This document shows, piece after piece, positions 1 to 8,717 of a DNA stretch of 15,034 nt. The notes below the pieces were generated by a model, which did not search any database, had not been told where the DNA came from, and was given only the letters and a program-made list of their open reading frames with translations. Source of the stretch: Gymnopus androsaceus JB14 (taxonomy: Eukaryota > Basidiomycota > Agaricomycetes > Agaricales > Omphalotaceae); contig ML769599.1 in the NCBI GenBank assembly GCA_009733575.1, forward strand, positions 4,166-19,199. The letters are read 5' to 3'. Both the position numbers and the translations under genes were made by a program. Each line of letters starts with the position of its first letter. Within the stretch, counting starts at the first letter, position 1.

Positions 1-191
1 CAATGCTTCCTTCAAAACCTCACTATGATGAATGCAGCAGTTGTCCATGACCAAGGAGGAGATGGCATACTCTTGGTTTCATCATGCTGGATATATTGTA
101 GAGTAGCTTGTATATTTTCACACTCTTGCAACTCGATAATGCAATATCAATATCATTGAGGACTACATAGCGAAATACAAAGTAAACAGTA
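1..191 (-). other. Edge stretch with a short open frame, unidentified
   Basis: No gene is recognised. On the minus strand one frame stays open from about 80 to the left edge and contains the residues SLVMDNCCIHHSEVL. The D-N-C-C part faintly recalls DDE-type transposases of basidiomycetes, but this is too short to assign. The stretch joins the 38-bp tandem repeat that starts at 192. Confidence 0.2.
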
Positions 192-419
192 GCCTGCTCG
201 GGCGATACAGTAATGCAAACGAAACAATGGCCCACTTGGGCGATACAGGAGTGCAAACGGAATGATAGCCCACTCGAGCGATACAGAAATGCAAACGGAA
301 CGATGGCCCGCTCGAGTGATACAGAAATGCAAATGGAACGATGGCACACTTGGGCAATACAGTAATGTGAATGGAACAATGGCCCACTTGGGTGATACAT
401 GCAAGTGAAACAGGAAAGA
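192..419. repeat. 38-bp tandem repeat, about six copies
   Basis: Units start at 192, 230, 268, 306, 344 and 382. Each follows the pattern GCCCACTYGRGCGATACAG followed by a variable base and then about 18 bases around ATGCAAACGGAACRATG. The copies differ by a few substitutions and the last degenerates. Because 38 is not a multiple of 3, three units give 38 codons, and no stop occurs in any of the three minus-strand frames. That explains the long overlapping minus-strand open frames here, which I do not regard as genes. The array begins 82 bases beyond the stop codon of the neighbouring minus-strand gene. Confidence 0.9.
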
Positions 420-500
420 GCACAATTGGCAGATACAGTGAGGCAAAGCGATATGGAAACGGTGGGAAGAACAGAAGCGAATGCATGAATGTGTACCGAA

Positions 501-2152
501 TCATATATGAGGTGTAGAACAAGCCACATGGGACCAATTTCCCCAACAAACATTGGCCAAGAAGTGTTTGTGGACATCCAAAATACGATTCCAAGTCAAA
601 GGAGCAAACCCTGCAAACGTCTGCCACATGTCCGGGCCTAGTTTGCTGATATTCGTATCACCGGGAATGTATCCGAGCAGCGTCAGTTTTGAAAAATCAT
701 CTTCTGACAGCTTGTAGTGTGTACAGAATACATCAAGCGGAACATCAACACTTTCGATGGTACGAGTTGGTGACGAGGGAGCTGATGGAAGAGAGGCTGG
801 TGGTGGTGGAGTAGCGAGTTGACCAAATATGCCTGTAGTTGGAAGGGAAAAGTCCTGGAGCATTTTGAGGGCAAGAAGGTTGGTGAGAGAGACGCCACCA
901 AAAGCATTGGTAATAGCAGATGGTGCTGCAGCCACTGGTGCAGCAGAGGTAGAAGCAAATACAGGAGCGGAAGTGGAAAGCATTGCTGAAGCTGATGGGA
1001 CTCTTTTGATACGCTGAGCAAAGTCAAAGTGGGAAACTGCAGGCGGAGCGTCAACTGTGGCAGTGCCCTGGGACTGTTCAAGGAAAAAGGTAAGTAAAGG
1101 ACAAAATGAGAGTAAGAAACATACCATATGGTTTGCCCATGATGACAGCTTGATATGAGTCAACTCAAACAAAGCACCGGTAGTCGGTTGTGTATAAATT
1201 TGCTTATCGGGGTATAAAGGGTGTGTTCCGATTGGATACTTGGCCTTGAGAAGAGCAATCTCATTCTGGACTCTGTCATCAAAGGCTTCCTGTATAAGCA
1301 TTGAGTATGATACGGATATCTGCGTCAGAGTCCAGACATACTTGTTGAGCTGCAATGGCATTACTAGTAGATGCAACATCGAGAAAGTCGTCCTTGAGCG
1401 AATCATAATCAAATCTTGAGTCCTAGTCCAAGTATTAGTCAAAAAACATGAAACGAGACAGAAGAGACGAACCAGTTTTTCAGCAACAGGCTTGGGCATA
1501 TAAAGCATGACTTCCCTTTGCCCAACCTTCAATGTCAAGAGTTTTGGAATCAACATAGAGCGATAGCCAGTATTTCTGCCCATCAATACAGGTGTACCAG
1601 TCTTTGGTATTGGTTTTCTCCACTTGATCTCAGACTCTGGTACCGACAAGACACTGCAGGGAAGTTTTTTGGCGATAGCAACAACCAGAGAGCTGTATGG
1701 TGCCGAGGAGCGGAGAACAAAGGGTGGATATTCCCTGTACTCTTCTTTCTTCACCTTAGCCTTTCCTTTTCCCGGTGCAACAGAAGCGTCTTTGAGGACA
1801 TGACAATAATAGGTGATTTCGACACTTTCATTGTCCTCATCATCGTCATCGTTATCATTGTCTCCATCCTTGTCACTGCTGATATTGTATTTCATTCGTT
1901 TAGAAGCCTCATTCTCCGTATCATCATTGGATCGTTTGTTGTTCTTCTTCTTCTTGAGTGATGTAGCAATAGTTTCTGGAGTCATGTTGTGAAAGAAATT
2001 CGCAGCTGAACAAAATGGAAATCAGAAACAGATGGTTCAAGTGCAAAAAGAGACCAGATACCTGAGGGATGGCAGGAGATTGATTCTGCAATGGCTTCTT
2101 TGGCCATATCATTGACACTAGCAACAGCTTCAGAGGTCCGCTTAGGTGGCAT
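501..2152 (-). CDS. Hypothetical protein, five exons, 480 aa
   Basis: Function unknown. The exons on the minus strand are 2152-2062, 2005-1473, 1422-1342, 1289-1125 and 1073-501. The four introns (56, 50, 52 and 51 bases) have GT-AG ends, with donors GTATCT, GTTCGT, GTATGT and GTATGT, and they sum to a frame-consistent 1,443-base CDS. The start is the ATG at 2152 (MPPKRTSEAV). Using the later ATG at 1985 would lose exon 1, whose splice joins in frame just ahead of MTPETIATS. Visible parts are a lysine-rich patch and a very acidic DGDNDNDDDDEDNE run, a conserved-looking middle region, an Ala/Ser/Pro-rich low-complexity stretch, and a C-terminal helical block around FCTHYKLSEDDF, LGYIPGD and FAPLTWNRIL. 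I recall similar unannotated proteins as multi-copy in Agaricomycete genomes, often beside transposons. No disabling mutation is seen, so it may be a working gene. The gene model is firm; the function is not. Confidence 0.75.
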
Positions 2153-2232
2153 GGTGGTAGAGAAAAGAGAAACTGCGCCGTAACACTGGCATTTCCTTTT
2201 AGGGAAGCCATGGAAAAAAAACATGATTCTCA

Positions 2233-3077
2233 TTATATATTGTAATATACACGGTAACCTTGAGCACCGAGATACCCAACCATGTATCCGCACCAAGCCT
2301 GGCACCCCAATTTCCCTTCCTTTTGGTCCAAATCCTTCACCCATACTTTTGAACCCCATTTTTGAAGGTGTGACACATCCAATATTCCGCAATTCCTCCA
2401 TTTCTGCCAAGGAACCTTTCCGGGGTGACACATAGTCGGAATAAATCCTCAGATGTAACACTGAGCAGCGGCAGCTTCCGCCCAAAATCTTTTATCAAGT
2501 TCAGAGTCTTCCAACATAGCACAAGTGCCCTCGATAATCATCCTGTTTGCACGTTCTACCTGCCCATTTGCCGCAGAAGAATCCTTTGGGACACATTCAA
2601 TCACAATCCCCTTCTTGTTACAGAAATCTTCAAACCATCTGTTATCGAATTCCTTGCCAAGGTCAATGTGAAATATGCGAACTTTCCGACTCGTCTGTGT
2701 CTCTGCCATCGCAACAAAGATTTTAATGAGAGACAAAATCTTCGCAGCATCTTTCGTTGCAGAAAAATATGGGAACGGGATGCCGGTACCATCATTGCAT
2801 GCCAGCATCATGTAAACCGCACCACCGAGACTGGCAGTTCGTGATCTCCCCCACAAGTCGAGGCTGACACAATCCAGTGGTTCAGAGGATGGAACAACCA
2901 CAGCGTCAAACGGTCTCCTAGTTGCCTTGGTAAGCAAACAGACTTCGCATTTTCCGCACACTGTCAAGTCCGAGATATTCAATCCCCCAACTAACTCCTT
3001 CTTTGCCATCATATGAACAGTGTTAATGTCGGCATGCCCGAATCGCAAATGCCACATTTTGAGTGAGCATGGCACAT
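2233..3077 (-). pseudogene. copia GAG-pre-integrase and integrase region
   Basis: The polyprotein resumes at CSLKMWHLRFGHADI, the GAG-pre-integrase domain with its HHCC zinc-binding residues (H in WHLRFGH, C in CGKCEVC). The rve integrase core follows: the first Asp in SLDLWGRS, the second in FHIDLGKEF (usually SDNGGEF), and the Glu in NGQVERANRM. An in-frame TGA at 2449-2451 interrupts it, after which the same frame continues with the integrase C-terminal part (HLQKWGSKVWV, GYLGAQGYRVY) and ends at TAA 2233-2235. This part would insert element cDNA into the genome. The altered second Asp block, the stop and the missing 3' half make it inactive. Confidence 0.9.
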
Positions 3078-3086
3078 TAAAGATCT

Positions 3087-3880
3087 TCACGGGTCCGGAT
3101 CCCGGTATACCGGGATCCGTGCCACAGGTACCGGGGGGTGAAATACCCTGACCTGTGACCTGCCAAAACCCGTGGGAAACGGGTCCGGTATGACCGGGAT
3201 CCGTCGCAGGTATACCTGCAGGTACCTGCATGACCTGTTATAGTTTTTAACTATAGATTTTTAGTACTTGTTACTAGTTAATATGCTACTAATACTTATA
3301 GTAACTACTATTAGCATCAACTGGAATCAATTCAATGACAATAAAGTACTTATTCTCAACTTTGTCAGTCCTAGTAAGTATTATATTAGTAGTAACAGGT
3401 TAATAAGTATAGTAATTTGGGTAGCATACAAGGACCCAGGGCTCTACCACTAAGTGAAAATAAGCAATGGAGTTTCATTATACAGTGGTAAGGAAGAAAT
3501 AGTTATGGTTTCATGTGCATATATTAAGTATTAGACTATTAATGTTACTATTACTACTTAATACTAGTGGTATATATTGGACTTGGTACTCTAATACCAT
3601 ATAGTAGTACAAGTACAGATACAGCACACTATTCTTAATATTCTGGAACACTATTTAGTGCTTATGGAAGTAAAAAATAGTTGGTCAAGTATGTAAATCA
3701 TTTGTCCACAATGACCTGCAGGTACCTGCAGGTCACTAAAAAATTTAGAATCATGACCTGTGACCTGCGGGGATCCGTGGGAACCCGGTACCGGGACCCG
3801 CGGGTCACAATACCTGCGGGTATTCCCACGGATCTACCTGCAGGTACCTGTCCCTAACCGGGACTCATGAAGATCATTAC
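3087..3880. mobile_element. Insertion with GC palindromic ends and AT-rich core
   Basis: About 0.79 kb splits the copia reading frame. The ends (about 3091-3237 and 3713-3860) are GC-rich and packed with palindromes such as ACCTGCAGGT, GGATCC, CCCGGTACCGGG and CAGGTACCTG. The core (3238-3712) is AT-rich and has no gene. The flanks look like a short target duplication: GGCACATTAAAGATCT (3071-3086) and GGCACATTCAAAGACCT (3881-3897), differing by one gap and one substitution. Removing the insertion joins the copia frame cleanly at ...LNVP/CSLKMWH. The family is not recognised. It is probably non-autonomous, since no transposase is present. Confidence 0.7.
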
Positions 3881-4719
3881 GGCACATTCAAAGACCTCGA
3901 CTTTACGCTGATGGCTGCGACAGGTTCTAAGCTTTCAAGAACCTCCACTTCATATAAACAATGCCGAGCTTTTTCAAAAGCCAATTGTCCATCAACCACA
4001 ACCTTCCCAAACTTGTCTTTTACGGTTAAGACCCTGCTCCCCCACATCTCTTGGTATCCCAAAACATCCATCGCTGGTAGCGACAAATGATTCATCAAGA
4101 AGGACGGCGTATGTGAAGCAGGGAAACAAAGCTTGTTTACCACACCCTCCGAGGTTTGTACATGAAGCTCTACAATCCCCCAACCCTCAATCACGAATTG
4201 ACCGCCATCTGCCTCAGTAGCCATATGACCAATGACACGGAAAGGCGTGTATTCAACAAACAAACATTTATCCCGAATACACCACTCAGAAGCAGTGCTA
4301 TCAATGTAGGTAAGAACACAATCATTTGATTGCAAAGGAGACAAGGATGGAGATGAGGATGATAACGTAGACATTAAGACAGTAGGTAGCAAATAGTATG
4401 ACAAATCATGATTTACCATGGCAAGGCCTTCCCTCCTATGTCCAGAAGGGCATGGGTCAGCCACCACAACATGATCTGAAGTAGTAGACGCACCACCGCA
4501 TCCGAAATCAAAAGTTGCAGCTGTGACAATCTGCTCAACAGAGGAAGTTCCGCTGGAGGTCGCGGCAGCAGCTGGCTTCAGTGCATCGGGATTTTGTTTC
4601 CACCAAGCAGGAGCACGGTGTTCAGCACCACCACCAGGCGACCAACACTGCTTGTGACTGTGGCCTGAACGTTTGCAGTTATCGCAGATGAAAGGTTTCC
4701 TCCCGTATGTAGTATTCAT
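3877..4719 (-). pseudogene. copia zinc knuckle and protease region
   Basis: The open frame begins with a nucleic-acid-binding zinc knuckle, CDNCKRSGHSHKQC, an exact C-x2-C-x4-H-x4-C (residues 12-25). About 125 residues later comes YIDSTASEW, at the place of the copia aspartic protease active site (normally D-S/T-G-A). The Gly is replaced by Thr, so activity is doubtful. The rest (HMATEADGG, LTVKDKFGKVVVDG, LYEVEVLE) matches the usual spacer before the GAG-pre-integrase domain. The frame ends at 3877 because another element is inserted there. The following piece of the same polyprotein resumes at about 3077. Confidence 0.85.
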
Positions 4720-5427
4720 AATGGTGGCGAGAGCAGATGAACCGTTGGACTTGAACCCTGAAGCAAGTCAAATTTGGACATCATATTCTTCGAGAAAACA
4801 TTCAATCTCAGTGTACAAGCGTGAACCATGATTCTGGATGATCCAAAGATGGGATGGGATAGGCAAAGAGCTAAGCAAGTAGCCACGGAGTTTGTCATTG
4901 GTAACAGTGCATCCAGCATCCGAAGCATCTTGATGAAGAGCCTCAAGTGCACTAGTGTTTCTCGAAAGCCGTTCCCTCAATGTACTTGAGCTGACAGAGA
5001 CGTTCCATAGCAAGGGTACGATTTGCAGTGCTTTGCTTGTCGTACTCGGTTGACAACTTGACCCACATTTGGTTTGCAGTAAGCTCAGCACCCAAGTTGA
5101 TTGAGTGAGGATCGCGGATATTCTGGTACAAGATTCCAGCGAGACGGCTGTCACGAAGTTCCCATTCCTGCTCAGAGGGATTGGGCAAGTTGACTGGAGT
5201 GGAGACTGGAATGAGAGCAGCTTGAGTGGTACCAGCAGCAAGAATGGCGGGAGCAGCATTTTGTGCAGGACAGATGATGGTTCCGAGGAGGTATCCAGTC
5301 ATTCCATAAGAGCAAGCAACGCTCTTGACTTGATCATGAAAAGCGGCCCAATTCGAAGCGCCTTTCAGCTGCTTCTCCTCAGGAAGGAGATAAGAGATGG
5401 TAGTTGAGTAGACAGCGTGGAGCTCAT
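4720..5427 (-). pseudogene. gag: copia gag (capsid) region, broken
   Basis: This is the capsid-like part of a Ty1/copia polyprotein, which would package the element RNA in the cytoplasm. A start is available at 5427 (MSSTLSTQLP). A small frame change then leads to KGASNWAAFHDQV and SEQEWELRDSRLAGILYQNI, the typical W-x-D and L-I/Y-x-N-I pattern of copia gag (UBN2-type). Near 4955 the frame slips again between FEKH and SALEALHQDASDAG, then continues as a typical gag tail (LRGYLLSSLPIPSHLW). A TGA at 4768-4770 interrupts the frame just before the zinc-knuckle part, which is in the same frame and was evidently fused to it. Confidence 0.85.
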
Positions 5428-5525
5428 GATTAAGATTTTGACAACGGCGAGGCAGTGAAGGTAATCCAAAAGTCTATTCGGCGAGATGAAGAACAGCTAT
5501 TCTGACTGCGAATCTGTGAATTTCC

Positions 5526-5687
5526 TATAGACTTTGTGAGTACAACAAGGGCCTCAGTCAAGATGATGGAACTCATTTATATTACTTATAGACTTCATGA
5601 GTACAATGAGGGCTATAGGTATCATCAATAAGTATGTAGAAATGGTAAATGGAGTCGCTTACCCTCAGTCAAGATGATGGAACTGAG
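5526..5687. repeat. Two interleaved direct repeats in the copia leader
   Basis: TATAGACTTTGTGAGTACAA (from 5527) recurs as TATAGACTTCATGAGTACAA (from 5588). CCTCAGTCAAGATGATGGAA (from 5552) recurs identically from 5664. The blocks are about 60 and 112 bases apart. They look like a partial internal duplication of the leader or U3/R region. Confidence 0.7.
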
Positions 5688-5711
5688 GAAAGTGACGAAT
5701 TGACGAACCGA

Positions 5712-5722
5712 GCCTTATATAC
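5712..5722 (-). promoter_or_regulatory. TATA box of the copia LTR
   Basis: On the minus strand the sequence reads GTATATAAGGC, about 285 bases upstream of the gag ATG at 5427. It is well placed to be the LTR promoter that starts the genomic RNA. Confidence 0.5.
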
Positions 5723-5830
5723 TACGAAAATGGTCCATCGACAAATAAACAACCAAATAAGAATATAGAGCCATATAAGGAAAATTCGTAATCAAATAAC
5801 ACACACACAACGCCACAACACCCATCAACA

Positions 5831-6010
5831 TTTAACAGAAGGTGATTTTTCCAGAAGGTAGGTACTAGGGTTTGATTTGGTTTTCCTGACAGAAAACATA
5901 GTTTATCTTTGATTTATCCAGAGGTTCTTTTAACCCAGTAAAAAAGCACTACATATGTATTTTTAAGACTCAACACAATATTATTGTTGTCTATCCTGAG
6001 TCTGAGTTTC
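5831..6010. other. Non-coding, nothing recognised
   Basis: AT-rich sequence between the copia leader and the first dispersed palindrome. No open frame or motif worth naming was found. Confidence 0.5.
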
Positions 6011-6042
6011 CATGACGTAGGCATGGGTCTTAAAGCTTGTCC
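6011..6042 (+). repeat. Dispersed palindromic repeat, copy 1
   Basis: CATGACGTAGGCATGGGTCT followed by TAAAGCTTGTCC. It resembles 7440-7473. The core CCATG-ACGTAGG-CATGG can fold as a hairpin. The preceding TATCCTGAG also recurs before copy 2 as TACCCTGAG, so the two copies are likely ends or remnants of the same repeat family. Confidence 0.6.
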
Positions 6043-6101
6043 TATACTTAAAATGAAGACAGGGCACTTGATTTCAAAGTCCGCTATTTAGCTAAACATT
6101 G

Positions 6102-6263
6102 GTCAGCTATTTAAGCGCCACAGCCAGCGGAGCGTGCGGCATCTATTCTTACCTAGGTGCCGCAGGCAAAAGCTCCGCGCAGCAGGCCTGCGGCAGTGTA
6201 GGGGCCTGGGGGGAACCCCCAGTGCTCCACGCAGTGGCCGTCGTGGCCGGCGCCACAATCTGA
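6102..6263. repeat. GC-rich hairpin cluster, about 160 bp
   Basis: A sharply GC-rich block in AT-rich surroundings. It opens with GGTCAG...GCGCC and closes with GGCGCC...CTGACC, an inverted pair of ends. Inside are a perfect 9-bp stem GCCGCAGGC/GCCTGCGGC, a tight hairpin CTGGGGG-GAA-CCCCCAG, and CCACG/CGTGG. No coding frame is credible. It looks like a small foldback element or GC cluster. Confidence 0.65.
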
Positions 6264-7119
6264 CCTTCAAATTCATACTGTGGTGCTATCCTGAGCAATG
6301 GATCAAAGTTTCTACTTCAGACACCCACTTATGATTCTGGCAGACAGTTCAGAGCAGTTTGTGTGAAATTGTGGTTGGAACTAAATTGAAGGCAAATAAC
6401 GGAGAAATGTAGTTAATCTTCCATGAGACAAGACCCTTAATCTATGCATGTATAAGTTAATCCTTGAGCTTCAAGAGCCCAATGCAGAATGACAAGACAT
6501 ACATGTATTATGGAGGGAGTGAGATAACTTCAAGCAGGATGTCAGCAGATGTGAGTGTAAGGGAGAAACCCTTACAGTACAAGTTTCTGTCCAGCATGGT
6601 TTTACTCTTAAATTTCATTTTATTCAATTTATTCTTCATAAATATTTGAATCAATGCCTCTGTATATATATGTTATATTTTGCCCTCATACTATTGATAT
6701 ACTAGTAATGCACTCAAAAATATCCATACTGAAAAACTTTTATAAAACTCAGCAAATTGTCTTCAAGCTTTGTAGTATATTAGAATATACCTTAATGTTT
6801 AGTATTTACAATTCCAGAATTTGGTGATTTAGAGAATGTTCGAGTGTTGCCATGCATCCAAAAATGCATTGAAAATTGGCAGGCAATGCACTCTGATTTT
6901 GGCAGGCTCCGGTAATTCCCATAAGTGCATTTCCAATGCTCTTTGCTGGCTCTTGAATGCTCAACTTCATTTCCAATCTCCAGGATATAGTCATCCTTCT
7001 CAAATATACTTATATATGATATCCCAAGCCACATGCCTAGGTAAGAAAATTCATTGCATTGTACTGAGACTGAAGAATCCAAATGCACCTGGAAAAGCAT
7101 ACTTCACCAAAATCCTGAA
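6264..7119. other. Non-coding, no gene recognised
   Basis: AT-rich, with only short open frames on both strands of the overlapping region 6792-7165, none resembling a known protein. The motif AATGCACT/AGTGCATT recurs many times between 6840 and 7240, partly as inverted copies. ACTGAGACTGAA at 7062-7073 is mirrored by TTCAGTCTCAGT at 7213-7224, just outside the MITE. Confidence 0.5.
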
Positions 7120-7121
7120 TA

Positions 7122-7209
7122 CAGTGATGGCAAAAAGTGATGAACCACCCCCAATTCAGTATTGAATTGAACTAAGTGGGAGAGTGGTTCATCACTTTTG
7201 CTGTCACTG
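7122..7209. mobile_element. Tc1/mariner-like MITE, 88 bp
   Basis: The left arm, starting CAGTGATGGCAAAAAGTGAT, and the right arm, ending ATCACTTTTGCTGTCACTG, form an imperfect inverted repeat of about 30 bases separated by about 25 bases. The ends CAGTG...CACTG are flanked on both sides by TA (7120-7121 and 7210-7211), the target site of Tc1/mariner elements, whose ends also begin CAGT. It has no coding capacity, so it would depend on a transposase from elsewhere. Confidence 0.8.
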
Positions 7210-7641
7210 TATTTCAGTCTCAGTGCATTGCAAAGGTAAATGGATGGAATGCTGGAAAACATGTATGAAAGTGTACAGTAAAAGTTTGAAGAAGAACAAA
7301 TGAGAATTGCACTCTCTGCAAACTTTTTTTTTTTTGCCAAAAGTGCATTACTGGTGAATCAATAGTATGCTCATCTGGAACTAACTGAGAAAATCTGAAT
7401 ATTATAAAAATAATACCCTGAGCAGTGAGGACCCCTGCCCATGCCGTAGGCACGGGTCAAGCTAAGCTTGTCCATGTTATTTTACTTCCATTATTTGATT
7501 TTATTTTGGTTCTCAGTCTCCCCCATTGTCTGCATTCGACGTTGGCTTTTGACATTAACGCTATAATGATATAACCCTTGTGAATGATATTTACACTTCT
7601 TGTCTCTCATCTGTGCCCTCTTGGGTGTTAGCCAAAGATGA
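7210..7641. other. Non-coding, nothing recognised
   Basis: It contains a T-run (7324-7335) and the second dispersed palindrome (listed separately). No credible gene was seen. Confidence 0.5.
7440..7473 (+). repeat. Dispersed palindromic repeat, copy 2
   Basis: CATGCCGTAGGCACGGGTCA followed by AGCTAAGCTTGTCC. It pairs with 6011-6042 in the same orientation. The core CCCATGCC-GTA-GGCACGGG is a strong 8-bp stem with a 3-base loop and one G-T type mismatch. Confidence 0.65.
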
Positions 7642-8684
7642 GGACCTTTGTTTCAGCCATTTATACATCTTTTGAAAGGATCTCAGTTACAAACTATCTT
7701 ACATTGTTGCATGAGTAAGATGGAAATGGTTGATTATATTCTTGAGAAATGCAATGGACTACTTTTGCATGACTCTGAAGGTACTGTTTCTTATAAAACA
7801 ATATGCCTGCATTATTATTCTTATCTTGGCTCTGCCGCTTACACTGAGTTAATCAAGTCTTTTCCCTTGGTCCCTGATCTCGAATGTGACTCCCATCCTT
7901 ACAACAACCATGACTAACTTTCTATGTTGAAGCTGGCCATAAATGACTGCCCATCTGAAGACTATCAATATTTATTATCTTCCTTATTGGCAAAGACAAC
8001 AAACAGCTGGGGCTCTATTTTATATCATGTCAAATCTCCATTGGAGAAAGGTCACATCAAATCACTGGATCTATGCACATTCTTAAGCAAGGTTTTCCAA
8101 GCACAGTTTGCTTCACTATACCGTTTGTCATCTCTCTCGCTCATTGAGATTTACTTTAGTGAGCACTGTTGTTCTATTGACTGTGTACCTTTCCATCATG
8201 TCTGTGATTTAATTTTTGGTATTTTGGAAGGTTGCGGCTATTGTTATTCAATACTGGCTGCTATTTCCTCTGCACTCATTTTCTATGTGTCCAAACTTAA
8301 ACTAGGTCTGCCTGTTCCTGGCTCAATCAAATTATCAATGATCGAAAATGTATTGAAAGGAAAGAAGCTTGCATTGCACGAGTGACCAGTGAAATGCAGG
8401 TGTTAGAGGATGCAAAGCAATTGTGGCCTTAGCCCATCTCAGAATCTATTATTATGGAATGTCTATTGTCTTATAGGCAATCTATTCAGTATGTCCCCCT
8501 TTCCATTTGCACTGTGGTGCCAAGGACCGCTTGCGCACTGGTGCCAATATTCTGCTTGATTCCCTACCACATTTAGATGTCCTGGTGTCACTAATCAGTA
8601 TATACTTGACCACACTCCAAGGTCTTGTTTTGTATACATCCATAATTCATTGGACAGTCTACTTCTGGAACCCAAGGGCATCAG
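7642..8684 (+). pseudogene. DUF6570/Helitron-type gene, 5' half
   Basis: One long plus-strand frame (7642-8385), interrupted by a TAA at 7915-7917, gives an N-terminal region (HLLKGSQLQTIL, KMEMVDYIL, then LGLPVPGSIKLSMIEN). After frame changes come WPQPISESIIMECLLSYRQ and CGAKDRLRTGANILLDSLPH, which I recognise as typical of the N-terminus of Agaricomycete Helitron helicase-like proteins (DUF6570). From 8533 to 8684 it is nearly identical to the inverted copy at 11559-11866, with one missing base near 8583 that shifts the frame. It stops abruptly at CATCAG (8679-8684), where a 4.7-kb insertion begins, and continues at 13370. It is a relic of a rolling-circle transposon gene. The DUF6570 assignment is from memory of the motif. 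Confidence 0.7.
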
Positions 8685-8717
8685 TATGACGGTATCTTTT
8701 ATGACGGTATTTTTCAT
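8679..8717 (+). repeat. Left target duplication and terminal inverted repeat
   Basis: CATCAG, then TATGACGGTATCTTT, then TATGACGGTATTTTTCAT. The terminal motif is duplicated in tandem (15-base period), a feature missing from the right end. Confidence 0.7.

Larger units (their letters stand above)
2233..5427 (-). mobile_element. Decayed Ty1/copia retrotransposon, 3' half missing
   Basis: Read on the minus strand the domains follow copia order: gag (5427-4720), CCHC zinc knuckle and protease-like region (4719-3877), then GAG-pre-integrase, integrase core and integrase C-terminal part (3077-2233). Homology stops near 2233, and neither reverse transcriptase, RNase H nor a 3' LTR is visible, so the copy is truncated. 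The 5' side is preceded by an LTR-like leader (5428-5830). It is broken by a frameshift in gag near 4955, in-frame TGA codons at 4768-4770 and 2449-2451, and a 0.8-kb insertion at 3087-3880. It cannot move by itself. Confidence 0.9.
5428..5830 (-). repeat. LTR-like leader of the copia element
   Basis: This lies immediately upstream of gag on the minus strand and contains a TATA box (5712-5722). A plausible LTR start is TGTTGATGGGTG, reading down from 5830. The inner LTR boundary and primer binding site were not found, and there is no second LTR in the window to confirm the ends. It also holds two internal direct repeats. The extent is a guess from TG and TATA placement. Confidence 0.4.

Noticed and set aside
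192..419. CRISPR-like array
   Set aside because: Copies are contiguous without unique spacers and the genome is eukaryotic; it is a minisatellite.
23..627. Three overlapping minus-strand open frames of 97-184 codons
   Set aside because: They are the product of the 38-bp repeat rotating through all frames; no start context, introns or family supports them.
683..1081. Minus-strand open frame of 132 codons, and a plus-strand one at 829-1017
   Set aside because: Both are shadows of the Ala/Ser/Pro-rich exon of the hypothetical gene at 501-2152.
1518..1961. Plus-strand open frame of 147 codons with a hydrophobic stretch
   Set aside because: Antisense of the large exon 2; its hydrophobic run is the complement of the acidic Asp/Asn repeat.
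2425..2844. Plus-strand open frame of 139 codons
   Set aside because: Antisense of the copia integrase core.
6792..7165. Overlapping open frames of about 100 codons on both strands
   Set aside because: They have no recognisable domain, lie in repeat-rich AT-rich DNA and reach into the MITE.
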